Notes under the pieces: model-generated
What the model saw: only the letters and a program-made list of their open reading frames with translations
Databases searched by the model: none
Told to the model about the DNA's origin: nothing
From: Mycobacterium sp. E2733
GTDB lineage: Bacteria > Actinomycetota > Actinomycetes > Mycobacteriales > Mycobacteriaceae
Reading direction: 5' to 3'
NCBI RefSeq assembly: GCF_001667585.1
Contig: NZ_LZJZ01000015.1
Location: 62,001-126,000, forward strand
Length of the DNA stretch: 64,000 bases
Made by a program: the position numbers and the translations under genes
Shown here: in pieces, positions 32,635 through 41,191 of the stretch
How positions within the stretch are numbered: the first letter of the stretch is position 1
How the letters are laid out: each line of letters begins with the position of its first letter

Positions 32635-34251
32635 CTAGTGGATCCGGACGATGATCTCCGAGTGGCCCAGACGGATCACGTCGCCGTCCGCCAACTGCCA
32701 CTCCTGCACGGGCGCGTTGTTCACGGTGGTCCCATTGGTCGAGTTCAGGTCCGAAAGGAGCGCCACCTGCCCGTCCCACCGGATCTCGAGGTGACGCCGT
32801 GACACCCCGGTGTCGGGCAACCGGAACTGCGCGTCTTGTCCACGGCCCACGATGTTGGAGCCCTCACGCAACTGGTAAGTCCGGCCGCTGCCGTCATCGA
32901 GCTGGAGGGTGACCGTCGTTCCGGCCGCGCCGTAGCCGCCACCGTAACCGCCATAGCCGCCGGCGGGCTGCCCGTAGTCGACGGGCTGGCCGTACTCACT
33001 CGGCTGGGCGTACTCGGCCTGCTGGCCATAGTCGTAGTCGCGTTGGGCGGGCTCGCCGTAGCCGCCGCCCTGACCGGGGTATCCCCCGCCCGGGACGTTC
33101 TCGGCGTACTGCGTGTAGTCGCCGGGGCCGTAGTCCTGCCGACCGTATCCGCCGCCCTGCTGGTACCCCTGCTCGTACCCGGCGCCCTGCTCGTACCCAC
33201 CGGCCTGCTCGTAACCGCCGCCCTGTTCGGGGTAGGCGGGCCGCTGCTCGGGCGGAGCGTAACCGGCCTCTTCGGGGCGGGCCGGTCCGCGCCCGTAGTC
33301 GCCATACCCGCCGTAGCCCTGTTGCCCGCCGCCGGGCTGAGCTCCGGCGGGTGGGCCGTATCCACCGCCCTGGTAGCCCTGGTCATAGCCTTGGCCGCCG
33401 TACCCGCCGGGTGCGGGGGGACGCTGCTCGTACATCGGCGGGTAACCGCCCTGGCCCTGCTCGGGGTAGCCGCCCTGGCCGCCTTGGTAGCCGCGTTGGT
33501 CGGGGTAGCCGCCCTGGCCGCCTTGGTACCCGCGCTGTTCGGGGTAGCCACCCGGCCCTTGGTAGCCCCCTTGTTCGGGGTAGCCGCCCTGCTCGGGGTG
33601 GCGGGGCGGCGGGTAGCCCTGCTGCGGCGGATAGCCGCTCTGCTCGGGCGGATACCCGCCGCGTTGCTCAGGTCCCCCCTGCGGTTCCGCGCCACCCTCT
33701 TGCGGACGCCCGTAGCGGTCGTCGTAATACTCATCGCTGGGCCGCCCCGGCCCCTGAGCCCCGCGGTAGCTCGAATCGTCAGTCATTGGTGCTACTCCTC
33801 GTTCTGCGCCGAACGCACTATTTGATTGTGGCCGGACGGGATCGTCGACCGTCGGGCGGGGCTGCACATCGGGGTTGACAGCACCGCGGGCGCGGTACTG
33901 GCCGGTCCGCAGGTTCGACGACTGCTCGAACCGGACGACCACCTCACCATACGTTTGCCACCCCTGTTCATGGATATAGTCGGCCAAGTACCTAGCGAAA
34001 GCGCCCGACGTGAGATCAGGGTCGGCGCCCACCTTCTCGAAGTCGTGCCTACCGAGGGTAATGATGTATTCGTTGGGGGCCAAAAGGCGATTGCCCTGCA
34101 GCGTCTGGACACCGTCGCGCGCTTCGCGGCGCAGCAGGGCCTCGACTTCCTGCGGAACGATCGACCCGCCGAAGACCCGGGCGAAGGCGTTGTCGACGGT
34201 CGCCTCGAGCTTGCGCTCGATCCGCGCCGCCAGCCCCCGTTGGCTACTCAT
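32635..34251 (-). CDS. fhaA: FHA-domain protein FhaA
   Basis: A 538-residue regulator that binds phosphorylated MviN/MurJ and PbpA and so curbs peptidoglycan synthesis. N-terminal DUF3662 domain (about 1-125; FGGSIVPQEVEALLRREA), a long Gly/Tyr/Pro/Gln-rich linker (about 140-430) built of degenerate GGYPxQxGYQ units, and a C-terminal FHA domain (VGRGQDAQFRLPDTGVSRRH, DLNSTNGTTVNN). ATG 34251 (MSSQRGLAARIERKLEAT) matches the orthologue; upstream frame is not coding. Confidence 0.97.
   Translation of the reverse strand: MSSQRGLAARIERKLEATVDNAFARVFGGSIVPQEVEALLRREARDGVQTLQGNRLLAPNEYIITLGRHDFEKVGADPDLTSGAFARYLADYIHEQGWQTYGEVVVRFEQSSNLRTGQYRARGAVNPDVQPRPTVDDPVRPQSNSAFGAERGVAPMTDDSSYRGAQGPGRPSDEYYDDRYGRPQEGGAEPQGGPEQRGGYPPEQSGYPPQQGYPPPRHPEQGGYPEQGGYQGPGGYPEQRGYQGGQGGYPDQRGYQGGQGGYPEQGQGGYPPMYEQRPPAPGGYGGQGYDQGYQGGGYGPPAGAQPGGGQQGYGGYGDYGRGPARPEEAGYAPPEQRPAYPEQGGGYEQAGGYEQGAGYEQGYQQGGGYGRQDYGPGDYTQYAENVPGGGYPGQGGGYGEPAQRDYDYGQQAEYAQPSEYGQPVDYGQPAGGYGGYGGGYGAAGTTVTLQLDDGSGRTYQLREGSNIVGRGQDAQFRLPDTGVSRRHLEIRWDGQVALLSDLNSTNGTTVNNAPVQEWQLADGDVIRLGHSEIIVRIH
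33430..33690 (-). repeat. tandem repeats in the fhaA linker
   Basis: Imperfect tandem units of about 24 and 48 bases (plus strand pattern GGTAGCCGCCCTGGCCGCCTT) encode GYQGGQGGYPDQR-like stretches of the FhaA linker. They resemble a repeat array but are in frame and coding, so they are low-complexity protein sequence and not CRISPR. Confidence 0.75.
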
Positions 34252-34494
34252 GCGCTCGCGTTCGCCCGCACTTGCCGCGGCATGTCGCTGGCGCGCGGCA
34301 AACGATTCGCACGTTGACCTCTCACTCCAGCATGGTATCGGGACAGCATGATGTCGCGGCACCGTCGAAACTCTGAGAACTGCGTCGGCCCTGTTCAGAG
34401 GCGTTGTCCCGCAGCGCCCCACGGCTTCGAGGCCCGAACAGGGGGGTTGGGGAATGCGGCTATTAGAGTGGTATGGTCCATCGGTTGTTTTTCC

Positions 34495-34577
34495 GGGCGA
34501 GTGGCGGAATGGCAGACGCGCTGGCTTCAGGTGCCAGTGTCCTTCGGGACGTGGGGGTTCAAGTCCCCCTTCGCCCA
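34495..34577 (+). tRNA. leuT: tRNA-Leu(CAG)
   Basis: Class II tRNA with acceptor GGGCGAG pairing with TTCGCCC (one G-T), anticodon loop TTCAGGT in stem CTGGC/GCCAG, anticodon CAG, a short variable arm (TGTCCTTCGGGACG) and T-loop GGTTCAAGTCC. Discriminator A at 34577; CCA not encoded. Same place as in M. tuberculosis, after fhaA. Confidence 0.96.
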
Positions 34578-34887
34578 CATCTGAGCGGTTCTCCGAGCCG
34601 CCGGCGCTGAGGTCACGAACTCCGCAAGGGGCTCGTGGCCTTTGTGCTTTCCGGGTGTCGTGGTGGGAGCGTCAGCGCACCCCGCCACCGTCGTGGTCCT
34701 CGCCGTCGTCCTCCCAGTGGGCCCACTCGGGAAGCGGCGTATTCGGCATGGCGCCGTGCGCCGACGCCTCGTACCCAGGTTCGGAGCCGTGGGCCTTCCA
34801 CCGCGTCCCCCTAAACCCGTGCCGGCGTAGTGAATTGACGTCCGAATCCGCATTAGTAGCGTAATTGCCAGCTCAGGAGGGGTGGCA
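34578..34887. other. gene-free stretch after tRNA-Leu with a possible gene remnant
   Basis: No convincing intact gene. On the minus strand the frame ending TGA at 34672-34674 is open back to about 34876 and reads protein-like (WKAHGSEPGYEASAHG, then MPNTPLPEWAHWEDD), but its only start is ATG 34749, giving 25 residues. It could be the tail of a decayed gene. On the plus strand the 3' end carries AGGAGG at 34875-34880, the ribosome site of a short leader ORF. Confidence 0.35.
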
Positions 34888-34950
34888 ATGTTCGTCACGG
34901 CGTGTGACGCTGCGCAGCTACGGGTGGTGCGATGCAGCTGCGTTACATAA
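34888..34950 (+). CDS. possible 20-residue leader peptide overlapping the toxin start
   Basis: ATG 34888 follows a near-perfect ribosome site AGGAGG with 7-bp spacing and opens a 20-codon ORF (MFVTACDAAQ...) that stops at 34950, 16 bp inside the next gene. The toxin-like gene's own ATG at 34932 has only a weak upstream site. This fits translational coupling from a leader ORF. A frame error or a wrong toxin start is the alternative. No function is claimed for the peptide. Confidence 0.4.
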   Translation: MFVTACDAAQLRVVRCSCVT

Positions 34951-36809
34951 GCATCGGGGCGTTGATTGCCGAGGCCGGCGGTGACCCGTGGGCGATCAAC
35001 AGAAGCTTGCAATCGGGCAGCCCCGGGCAGATCTCTTCTCTGGCGGAGGCCTTCCACCGAGCGGGCCGATGCACCTCTGAGGCCCAGCACGCCTTCGAGC
35101 AAGCCCGCAACCGCTTCGGCGCAGCGTGGAACCGCCAAGGCGGCGGCCATCCGATCAACGACGCCGCCGAAGTGCAGCGGGTCACGCAGTCGCTCGGTGC
35201 GCAGTCTTTGCAGCTGCCCAGGATCGGCGTTGACCTGGAAAACATCGCCGCCTCTTTGGCCGAGGCGCAGAAGGCCGCGGCCGGACAAATCGCGGCGCTT
35301 GAGAATCAGCTGCAAACGCTCGACGGCTTGATCGGCCAAGCGGTCGAAATGGAGAACGACAGCCACCTCAGTGCGGCTGACAGGCACACCCTCGATGTGC
35401 TCATCCACAATTGTGAGAGAGATGCCATCGATGACACCAAAGGAGCGCTGGCACAACTTCATTCGATACGCAATGGCTACTCCGACGGCTTACGGAATTC
35501 GCTCAGCAACCTGCGAACCGACGGATACGATCCCGCCCCCCTTCATGATGTTGACGCCGACGGTTCGCCGAAGCCTTCCGAGCTTCAGACGCAAGCGCTA
35601 GCTGACCTGCGCCAGATCACCAACCAAGCGGTGGTGGATCAGATGGGCAAGGTGCGCGCCGCGCAGGAGGCGCTGAACAAGGCCATGGCCGACCTCTATA
35701 CCCATGGCCCGGGGTCACCCGAAGGCGAGGCGGCCAGCGCGAGCCTGCCCAAGCTGAAAGCCGACCTGGCCCACGCGATCGATGATCTGGGCAAGATTCC
35801 CGACTACAAAAACATCGACCCCGCATCGATAACCACCACTGCTGACGGCCGTTTCACGTTCACCTACAACGTGGATGGACAGCCCGTGCAGGTCTTCGGG
35901 CAGCTCAAGAACGGCGCGGGCGAATTCTTCGACCAAGCCACGGGCACGTCCTATGCGTTCAGCGGCGGCAAGTTGACCGGCATGCGCACACCGGATCCCG
36001 GAAAGGTAGAAGCCACCCCCGAACCGCTATGGAGCGCCATCACCTTGGCCGTCGGCGGCCCCGAACTCAAGGCCGGCGGGGAGGTGGCCTGGCAAGGCCT
36101 GAAGACACTCTTCAGTCGCGAAGCGCTGCAAGGTCTTTCCGCCGACAATGTCCTCCCCCGCGCGCTGAGCGCGGCCGAGATGCGCGCGGCGATCGCGGAA
36201 GCGGATCTTCCACCGCATGGCTCGCCAATTCCGGACGTCAGCGGACAACCGGTGCCGGGCGCCGCCCACCCTGGTTCGCCACCCGTCGTCGAGCACGCGC
36301 CCCACCCGGGCGGTGGGACTGGTGAGCTCCCGCCGGACCCTGGGCCCGCGGGTCCGCATGTGCCGGTGGCGCCGGACGGTCTTCCGCCGCCGGTCGTGGT
36401 CGACCCATCGCATCCGGAGTTCGTGCTCCACAATCCGCTCGACTACATGACCCCGGAGTTGCGAGCACTGTCCGAGCAACACCTGACCGGCAGCGGCGAA
36501 ACCGTCCTCGGCCCATTTAGACCACCGGACGGAGGCCCCTCCTACATTGAGGTCGCGGAACAACGTGGAGCCAGCTACTTCGACCTGGGCCCAGCGTGGA
36601 ACTCCTTGACCTCCACCGAGCAACTGGCAGCTAATCAGCATGTACTCGACGTGGCTATTGCAAATCGCGATAAGGTCACCTTGTCGGTGCCGTTCTATCG
36701 CATTGACCCCAATACGTTCACCGCTGCAGAACTTCGATATCTCGAAGCACACGGGTATCAGCGAGTGGGTGACAATGTACTTCTTCCATCGATCGAAGGG
36801 GCACGATAA
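34932..36809 (+). CDS. putative polymorphic toxin, type-VII-secretion style
   Basis: A 625-residue protein laid out like a secreted polymorphic toxin. The N-terminal half (about 1-290) is helical with a WNRQGG turn and coiled segments, as in WXG/LXG-type export domains. A middle part (about 295-420) is followed by a Pro/Gly-rich hinge (about 426-496) and a compact C-terminal domain (about 497-625) with ETVLGPFRPPDGGPSYIEVA and YFDLGPAWNSLTSTEQLAANQ. I do not recognise the catalytic fold. No signal peptide. Two paralogous small genes follow at once, as expected for immunity genes. Toxic activity and export route are inferred from architecture and context only. Confidence 0.6.
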   Translation: MQLRYISIGALIAEAGGDPWAINRSLQSGSPGQISSLAEAFHRAGRCTSEAQHAFEQARNRFGAAWNRQGGGHPINDAAEVQRVTQSLGAQSLQLPRIGVDLENIAASLAEAQKAAAGQIAALENQLQTLDGLIGQAVEMENDSHLSAADRHTLDVLIHNCERDAIDDTKGALAQLHSIRNGYSDGLRNSLSNLRTDGYDPAPLHDVDADGSPKPSELQTQALADLRQITNQAVVDQMGKVRAAQEALNKAMADLYTHGPGSPEGEAASASLPKLKADLAHAIDDLGKIPDYKNIDPASITTTADGRFTFTYNVDGQPVQVFGQLKNGAGEFFDQATGTSYAFSGGKLTGMRTPDPGKVEATPEPLWSAITLAVGGPELKAGGEVAWQGLKTLFSREALQGLSADNVLPRALSAAEMRAAIAEADLPPHGSPIPDVSGQPVPGAAHPGSPPVVEHAPHPGGGTGELPPDPGPAGPHVPVAPDGLPPPVVVDPSHPEFVLHNPLDYMTPELRALSEQHLTGSGETVLGPFRPPDGGPSYIEVAEQRGASYFDLGPAWNSLTSTEQLAANQHVLDVAIANRDKVTLSVPFYRIDPNTFTAAELRYLEAHGYQRVGDNVLLPSIEGAR

Positions 36810-36812
36810 ATA

Positions 36813-37235
36813 ATGAGAACATTGCTACAGTTCTACCTGCAGTACTTTGATTTCCTTTACTTAGATCCCCGCTATCGTATTACCGACTCGTCGACATCCG
36901 GCAACCCGACAATCAATGCCTCGCTAACGGTGGCGAGCCCATCACTCAGTTGGCATATTTCCAACGATCGTGGCCAAATTGGGGTTAGTTTCGCCCCAAC
37001 TAAGTCGGCCGCGGTACCGGACAACTGGTTCCGCGCCTCGCTTATTCGTCAGTATCTGGATAACTATGATGAGACAAACACCGTCTCTCCGGAGGCAATG
37101 GTGGCTTGGATTCGCGATAACCTAGAACGCATCGAGGACCTGCTCAGCGATGCAAAGGCAGACGGGTCGTGCGAGAAACTTCTCAACTTGGCAAAGCTCC
37201 TCGCCGACAAGTATTTCGGCCCATCGCAAGGTTAG
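36813..37235 (+). CDS. putative immunity protein, copy 1
   Basis: A 140-residue acidic, probably cytosolic protein beginning 3 bp after the toxin stop, with an AAGGGG ribosome site inside the toxin's last codons. Key stretch: FDFLYLDPRYRITDS near residue 12, and a C-terminal LERIEDLLSDAKADG helix. The same pattern recurs in the next gene, so the two are duplicates. The DNA is AT-richer than the surrounding backbone, a sign of transfer. Immunity to the upstream toxin is inferred from position; no known immunity family is recognised. Confidence 0.55.
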   Translation: MRTLLQFYLQYFDFLYLDPRYRITDSSTSGNPTINASLTVASPSLSWHISNDRGQIGVSFAPTKSAAVPDNWFRASLIRQYLDNYDETNTVSPEAMVAWIRDNLERIEDLLSDAKADGSCEKLLNLAKLLADKYFGPSQG

Positions 37236-37246
37236 TCGAGGCGTTT

Positions 37247-37735
37247 GTGCTGCTGAAAACAGAGGCTCCCGACCTTGGTTCGCTAGATCGAGTTCCTGTA
37301 GGTGAAAACACTATAGAGTTTTACCTGAAGCGCTTTGATTTCCTGTACCTAGACCCGCGTTACCGGATCACCGATTCGCATGTGGCCGGGCCCGCACCCA
37401 GCGCCTCCTTGACGATTATGGGACCCCTCTTGACGTTTTCGCTGATCAACGAGCGAGACCGGATACAAATCTCCGCCGCACCAGCCCAGCTATTGACGCG
37501 AAAAAACCACTCCTGGCCTTGCTTGATTAAACAATACGTCGACAATGACGCACAGATCCGATATTTGCCTGCTGCAGATGAGGCGCTCTGGATGCGTGAG
37601 AATCTCGGCCGCGTCGAAAAACTGTTTTCCGACGCTTCGCCATTGGAAGCCACCTGTGACGAGCTGAGCACGCTGCGCCGTGCGGGTGCGGAGAGCTACT
37701 GGTCAAGCTGGCGAGAGCAGCGAGGGCTTACTTGA
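37247..37735 (+). CDS. putative immunity protein, copy 2
   Basis: A 162-residue paralogue of the gene before it. Shared core: FYLKRFDFLYLDPRYRITDS near residue 25 and LGRVEKLFSDAS toward the end. The chosen GTG 37247 has GAGG at 37238-37241 and avoids overlap with copy 1; an upstream ATG at 37169 would overlap copy 1 by 67 bases. Divergence between the copies is large outside the core, so the pair could cover two toxin variants or one copy could be an orphan immunity gene. Confidence 0.52.
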   Translation: MLLKTEAPDLGSLDRVPVGENTIEFYLKRFDFLYLDPRYRITDSHVAGPAPSASLTIMGPLLTFSLINERDRIQISAAPAQLLTRKNHSWPCLIKQYVDNDAQIRYLPAADEALWMRENLGRVEKLFSDASPLEATCDELSTLRRAGAESYWSSWREQRGLT

Positions 37736-37832
37736 GCCCAGGTCCGACGAGGGCCGACGAGCGGACCGCGGACTAGATACGAATCCGCACGTCGATTAGC
37801 CGATAGTGTGGAGCCGCAGCGTCTACCGTCGG

Positions 37833-38165
37833 CTAACTCGACTGCACCCACCGCTGAATCTCTGGCGTGACGGCGTCGGTGATGTCGTCGTACTCGGGGT
37901 GCTTCTTGAGCACCGTGCCGATCATCGAGCACACGGGGACGATGCGCTTGCCTTCGTCGCGGGCCTCGTTGAGCGCTTCCTCGACGAGGATGGTCGCCAG
38001 GCCGCGTCCGCCGTACGCCGGGTCGATTTCGGTGTGGTAGAAGACGCGCTGGTCGCCGCGGTCGGCGAAGTCGGCGAGGCCGACCTGCTTGCCTTCCACG
38101 GCAATGGTGTACCGGCCCTCTTCGAGGTTGACGGTCGCATCTGCTCCGGTCTTATCGGCGGTCAT
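37833..38165 (-). CDS. YidJ-like GNAT N-acetyltransferase family protein
   Basis: A 110-residue single-domain acetyltransferase-like protein of the COG2388 type. The acetyl-CoA loop GGRGLATILVEEAL follows IDPAYGGRG; the C-terminus has IVPVCSMIGTVLKKHPEY, typical for the family. Substrate unknown. The start overlaps the pirin stop by 4 bp (ATGA), so the two are co-translated. Confidence 0.88.
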   Translation of the reverse strand: MTADKTGADATVNLEEGRYTIAVEGKQVGLADFADRGDQRVFYHTEIDPAYGGRGLATILVEEALNEARDEGKRIVPVCSMIGTVLKKHPEYDDITDAVTPEIQRWVQSS

Positions 38166-39133
38166 GGTGTTTCCTTTCTTTGCGTTACGGGTCGAGGCCG
38201 CAGCCGGGTGGCCGGCAGCGGCGGGGCGGGCAGTCGGGTGAGCGAACCCCGATAGCCGTGGACGGCGCCGAAGCGTTCGTCACCGTCTTCCCACTGTTCG
38301 CGGTAACCCACGATGTCGTCGTGGCTTCGCCCGACGAAGTTCCACCACATCACGAGTTCTTCGGTGAACGGAGTGCCGCCGAGCACCAGCACCCGCGCGG
38401 GCTCATTCCCGACGTTTCGCAGTTGGAGCGAGGAGCGGCCAGGGTTTAGGTAAGCCAGGGAAGCGACCGTCAGGGCGGTCTCCTCCACACGGACGTCGCC
38501 CAGATCGCAGAGCACACCGTGCTCGAAGGCCGCGCCGACAGCGATATCCAGGCAGGCGCCGGCGTCGAGATCGACCTGCGCGCCCAGCAGCGGTGTGAAG
38601 GTATGCACCGGTGACCGGCTTCCGGCCAGTCCGCCGAGAAACACCCGCGCCGTCGCGCCCGCAAGCGACACGGGCTCGGGCACGTAGTGGGCGAAGTCGC
38701 GGCCGGTGTGGCGATCGGAATCGGGCAGCGCCACCCAGAGCTGGACTCCGTGCAGGGCGGCCGGCGATGTAACCGACACCTCGGAATGACAAATACCGGC
38801 ACCCGCAGTCATCAGATTCAGCTCACCCGGCCGTACCGCCGCGTGCACACCTGCGCTGTCGTTGTGCTCCACTTCCCCACTGAACAACCAACTGACCGTT
38901 TGTAGTCCGGTGTGCGGATGAGGTGGAACGTCCATGCGCTGCGACGTCGGGCCGTAATGGTCGATGAAGCACCATGCCCCGATCAGCGATCGCTGCCGTT
39001 GCGGAAGCGTGCGTCGCACGCGCATTGCCCGCGGCCCACCCAGCGGAACCTCCCGGGGCGCCAGTACTTCGGTGCCCGCGCCCGGTGAGGCAGCGCAGGC
39101 GACTTCGACTGGTGCCGACTCAAGGTTGCTCAT
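38162..39133 (-). CDS. pirin family protein
   Basis: A 323-residue bicupin of the pirin family. The N-terminal cupin has the metal-site signature HPHTGLQTVSWLFSGEVEH and the family's next segment AGAGICHSE; the C-terminal cupin is weaker, ending WWNFVGRSHDDI. Some pirins are quercetin dioxygenases or redox-linked regulators; the role here is unknown. Part of a minus-strand pair with the acetyltransferase. Confidence 0.92.
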   Translation of the reverse strand: MSNLESAPVEVACAASPGAGTEVLAPREVPLGGPRAMRVRRTLPQRQRSLIGAWCFIDHYGPTSQRMDVPPHPHTGLQTVSWLFSGEVEHNDSAGVHAAVRPGELNLMTAGAGICHSEVSVTSPAALHGVQLWVALPDSDRHTGRDFAHYVPEPVSLAGATARVFLGGLAGSRSPVHTFTPLLGAQVDLDAGACLDIAVGAAFEHGVLCDLGDVRVEETALTVASLAYLNPGRSSLQLRNVGNEPARVLVLGGTPFTEELVMWWNFVGRSHDDIVGYREQWEDGDERFGAVHGYRGSLTRLPAPPLPATRLRPRPVTQRKETP

Positions 39134-39160
39134 CGTCCACTTGACCGTACCCAGACCTCG

Positions 39161-40543
39161 TTACTTGCGCGGCGGTCGGAGCACCTTCATGGCCAGCCGC
39201 ATGACGGGTTCGGGCACCCGGTCCTGCATGGAAAGCGCAGCGTCGGCGGCGCGGGAGCGCAGCGGGGTGCCGCGACCGAAGACCCGGTTCAGCGGACCGC
39301 CGGACGGCTCGAGCACCACGTGCAGCGGCGGCGTGCCGACGCTGGCGCCCAGCGCGTTGGCGATCACCATCCGCTGAATCTCGCTCGTGCCCTCGAAAAT
39401 GGTGTAAAGCTTGGCATCCCGATACCACTTCTCCACCGGGTGATCGGTGATGTACCCCCAGCCGCCCATGGTTTGAATCGCACGTTCGGTGGCCTTGACG
39501 GCCACCTCGCTGGCCGCCATCTTCGACATCGAGCCTTCGCCGCGCTCGAAGGGAACGTTGTTGGCCGCCATCCACGACGCCCGCCACGTCAACAGCCGCG
39601 CCGCGTCGATCTGGGTGGCCAGCTCCGCCAGCGGGAAGGCGATGCCTTGGTTGTCGATGATGGGTCCGCCGAACGCCTCGCGCTCCGTGGCGTACGCCGT
39701 CGCGTATTCGAGCGCGGCGCGCGCGATCCCGATGGCCTGGGCGGCCACCATCGGCCGCGTCTGCTCGAACGTGCCCAATGTCGCCGAGCCCGACCGCTTG
39801 GCGCCCGCGACCACTTCGCGCGCTTTCGCGAGCTTGTGCTCCAATTTGTCTTGTCCCCCAAGCAAATTGGCTCCCGGAACACGGACGCCTTCGAACAGCA
39901 ACTCCGCGGTGTGGGACGCACGGCAGCCCAGCTTGTCCAGCTTGCGCACCAGCTTCAGCCCGGGGGTGCCCCCGGGCACCACAAACAGCGCCTGACCGCG
40001 GTGGCCTAGTTCTTCGTCGACCACCGCATTGACCACGTGTACGTTGGCGATCCCCCCGTTGCCGATCCACATCTTGTGGCCGTCGATGATCCAGTCGTCA
40101 CCGTCGCGGCGCGCGTGGGTGCGCAGATTACGGACGTCGCTGCCGCCCTCGGGCTCCGAGATCGCCAGCGCGGCGAGCTTGAGATCGCCTGGAGTGCCGA
40201 AGCATTCGGGAGCCCATTCCAACATCTGCTCCGGAGACGCCGCCTGCCCGATCGCCGACAGTGCCAACGCCGGCATCACGATCGCCAACCCGATCCCGGC
40301 GCAGCCCCAAAACAGCTCCTCCATGAACATCGGCAAGGAGAGCCCGGTCCGATCGCCGATCAGATCGCGGTAGAACAACGGGCTGTAGAAGCCGCGCTGG
40401 GCCGCCTCCTCCAGGACCGGCCACGGAAACTCCTGCCGTTGGTCGTAGTGGAGCGCCACGGGGCGGATCACTTCTTCGGCGAACTCGTGGGCCCGCCTGG
40501 CCAGGTCGTGCTGCGCCGCCGTCGGGGTCAGGTCGAACGTCAT
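39161..40543 (-). CDS. acyl-CoA dehydrogenase (FadE type)
   Basis: A 460-residue flavoprotein that removes hydrogens from an acyl-CoA, the first step of beta-oxidation. Seen: ALAISEPEGGSDVRNL (FAD/substrate region), IDGHKMWIGNGG, the QTMGGWGYITDHPVEKWYRDAK signature region (parts) and LYTIFEGTSEIQR with the catalytic glutamate. The C-terminal 60 residues extend beyond the usual 380-400. It is 27 bp upstream of the pirin gene and probably co-transcribed. Chain-length choice cannot be told. Confidence 0.9.
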   Translation of the reverse strand: MTFDLTPTAAQHDLARRAHEFAEEVIRPVALHYDQRQEFPWPVLEEAAQRGFYSPLFYRDLIGDRTGLSLPMFMEELFWGCAGIGLAIVMPALALSAIGQAASPEQMLEWAPECFGTPGDLKLAALAISEPEGGSDVRNLRTHARRDGDDWIIDGHKMWIGNGGIANVHVVNAVVDEELGHRGQALFVVPGGTPGLKLVRKLDKLGCRASHTAELLFEGVRVPGANLLGGQDKLEHKLAKAREVVAGAKRSGSATLGTFEQTRPMVAAQAIGIARAALEYATAYATEREAFGGPIIDNQGIAFPLAELATQIDAARLLTWRASWMAANNVPFERGEGSMSKMAASEVAVKATERAIQTMGGWGYITDHPVEKWYRDAKLYTIFEGTSEIQRMVIANALGASVGTPPLHVVLEPSGGPLNRVFGRGTPLRSRAADAALSMQDRVPEPVMRLAMKVLRPPRK

Positions 40544-40631
40544 GGATCCCGCCTTTGGGTCGACAGACTCGTTCGTGCCGAAGCTCTACCCCGTTGGCTG
40601 AGTCAACAAACGGCCGTACAAGGGCGGAGCG

Positions 40632-41048
40632 TCAGGCCGCGGAACGGGGCCCCACTTGCGCCAGGGGCAGATGCAACACCACCGCGGCCACCGCAACGGC
40701 CTCGTGTTCGTGGTTGGCGAGCAGGGCCGCGTTCTCCGGTAGCTGGCGCGAGTTGATCTCGCCTGACGCGATGCGTCGCAGGACGTCGTGGGCCTGGGCC
40801 AGCTGCTCGCGCTTGCGGTATTGGCCGCCGGGGAGTTTGACGCCGGCCCACACTCCGTACTCCTCGCGGTGCGCGATGGCATGTTGGGCGCACCGGCGCT
40901 GCTGCGCCAACGGGCAGCGCCGCAGGCATTGGATGCGCGCCTCGACGGCCGATCGCTCGTACGCACGGGCCTTGGCCGCACCGTCGCCACCGTCGTCGTC
41001 GGGGTAGCCGAACCACAGTTCCGGGTTGGTAGCGCAGGGGTGTCCCAT
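40632..41048 (-). CDS. whiB5: WhiB5 iron-sulfur regulator
   Basis: WhiB-like transcription factor of 138 residues (M. tuberculosis WhiB5: 139). Four cysteines C5, C41, C45 and C53 bind a [4Fe-4S] cluster; the turn GVWAGVKLPGG and basic RKREQ tract follow. WhiB proteins work as sigma-bound redox-sensitive regulators; WhiB5 has been tied to virulence and reactivation in M. tuberculosis. AAGGAG lies in front of its ATG. It is divergent from the Xre-type gene. Confidence 0.95.
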   Translation of the reverse strand: MGHPCATNPELWFGYPDDDGGDGAAKARAYERSAVEARIQCLRRCPLAQQRRCAQHAIAHREEYGVWAGVKLPGGQYRKREQLAQAHDVLRRIASGEINSRQLPENAALLANHEHEAVAVAAVVLHLPLAQVGPRSAA

Positions 41049-41191
41049 GTCGGTCTCCTTGTCGAGCCTGAAACGTAGGCAAAAGCGTATACAACCACAG
41101 CGGCGGAACGCAAGAGAAACGAGACGAAAACGTATATTCAGAGGGATACGCTGCGGCCTGTGTACTATCCGGCCTATGGCCGGAGCCTGCG
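41049..41191. promoter_or_regulatory. divergent whiB5 / Xre-regulator promoter region
   Basis: Two similar boxes, AAAAGCGTATAC (41081-41092) and AAAACGTATAT (41127-41137), and a perfect hairpin or palindrome CCGGCC-TAT-GGCCGG (41169-41183) lie in this 143-bp gap. TACTAT at 41163-41168 is a good -10 candidate for the plus-strand gene. The palindrome would then sit at the transcription start, ending 8 bp before the GTG at 41192. This fits autoregulation by the Xre-type protein; the binding protein is not proven. Confidence 0.5.

Noticed and set aside
33430..33690. CRISPR-like regular repeats
   Set aside because: Units are contiguous, in frame and coding for the FhaA GYPxQ linker; there are no unique spacers or cas genes.
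32836..33825. 329-codon plus-strand ORF antisense to fhaA
   Set aside because: Mirror of the repetitive FhaA linker; Val/Leu/Ala-rich by codon complement, no start signal or homology recognised.
34527..35462. 311-codon minus-strand ORF across tRNA-Leu and the toxin gene start
   Set aside because: Runs through a tRNA gene and shows shadow composition.
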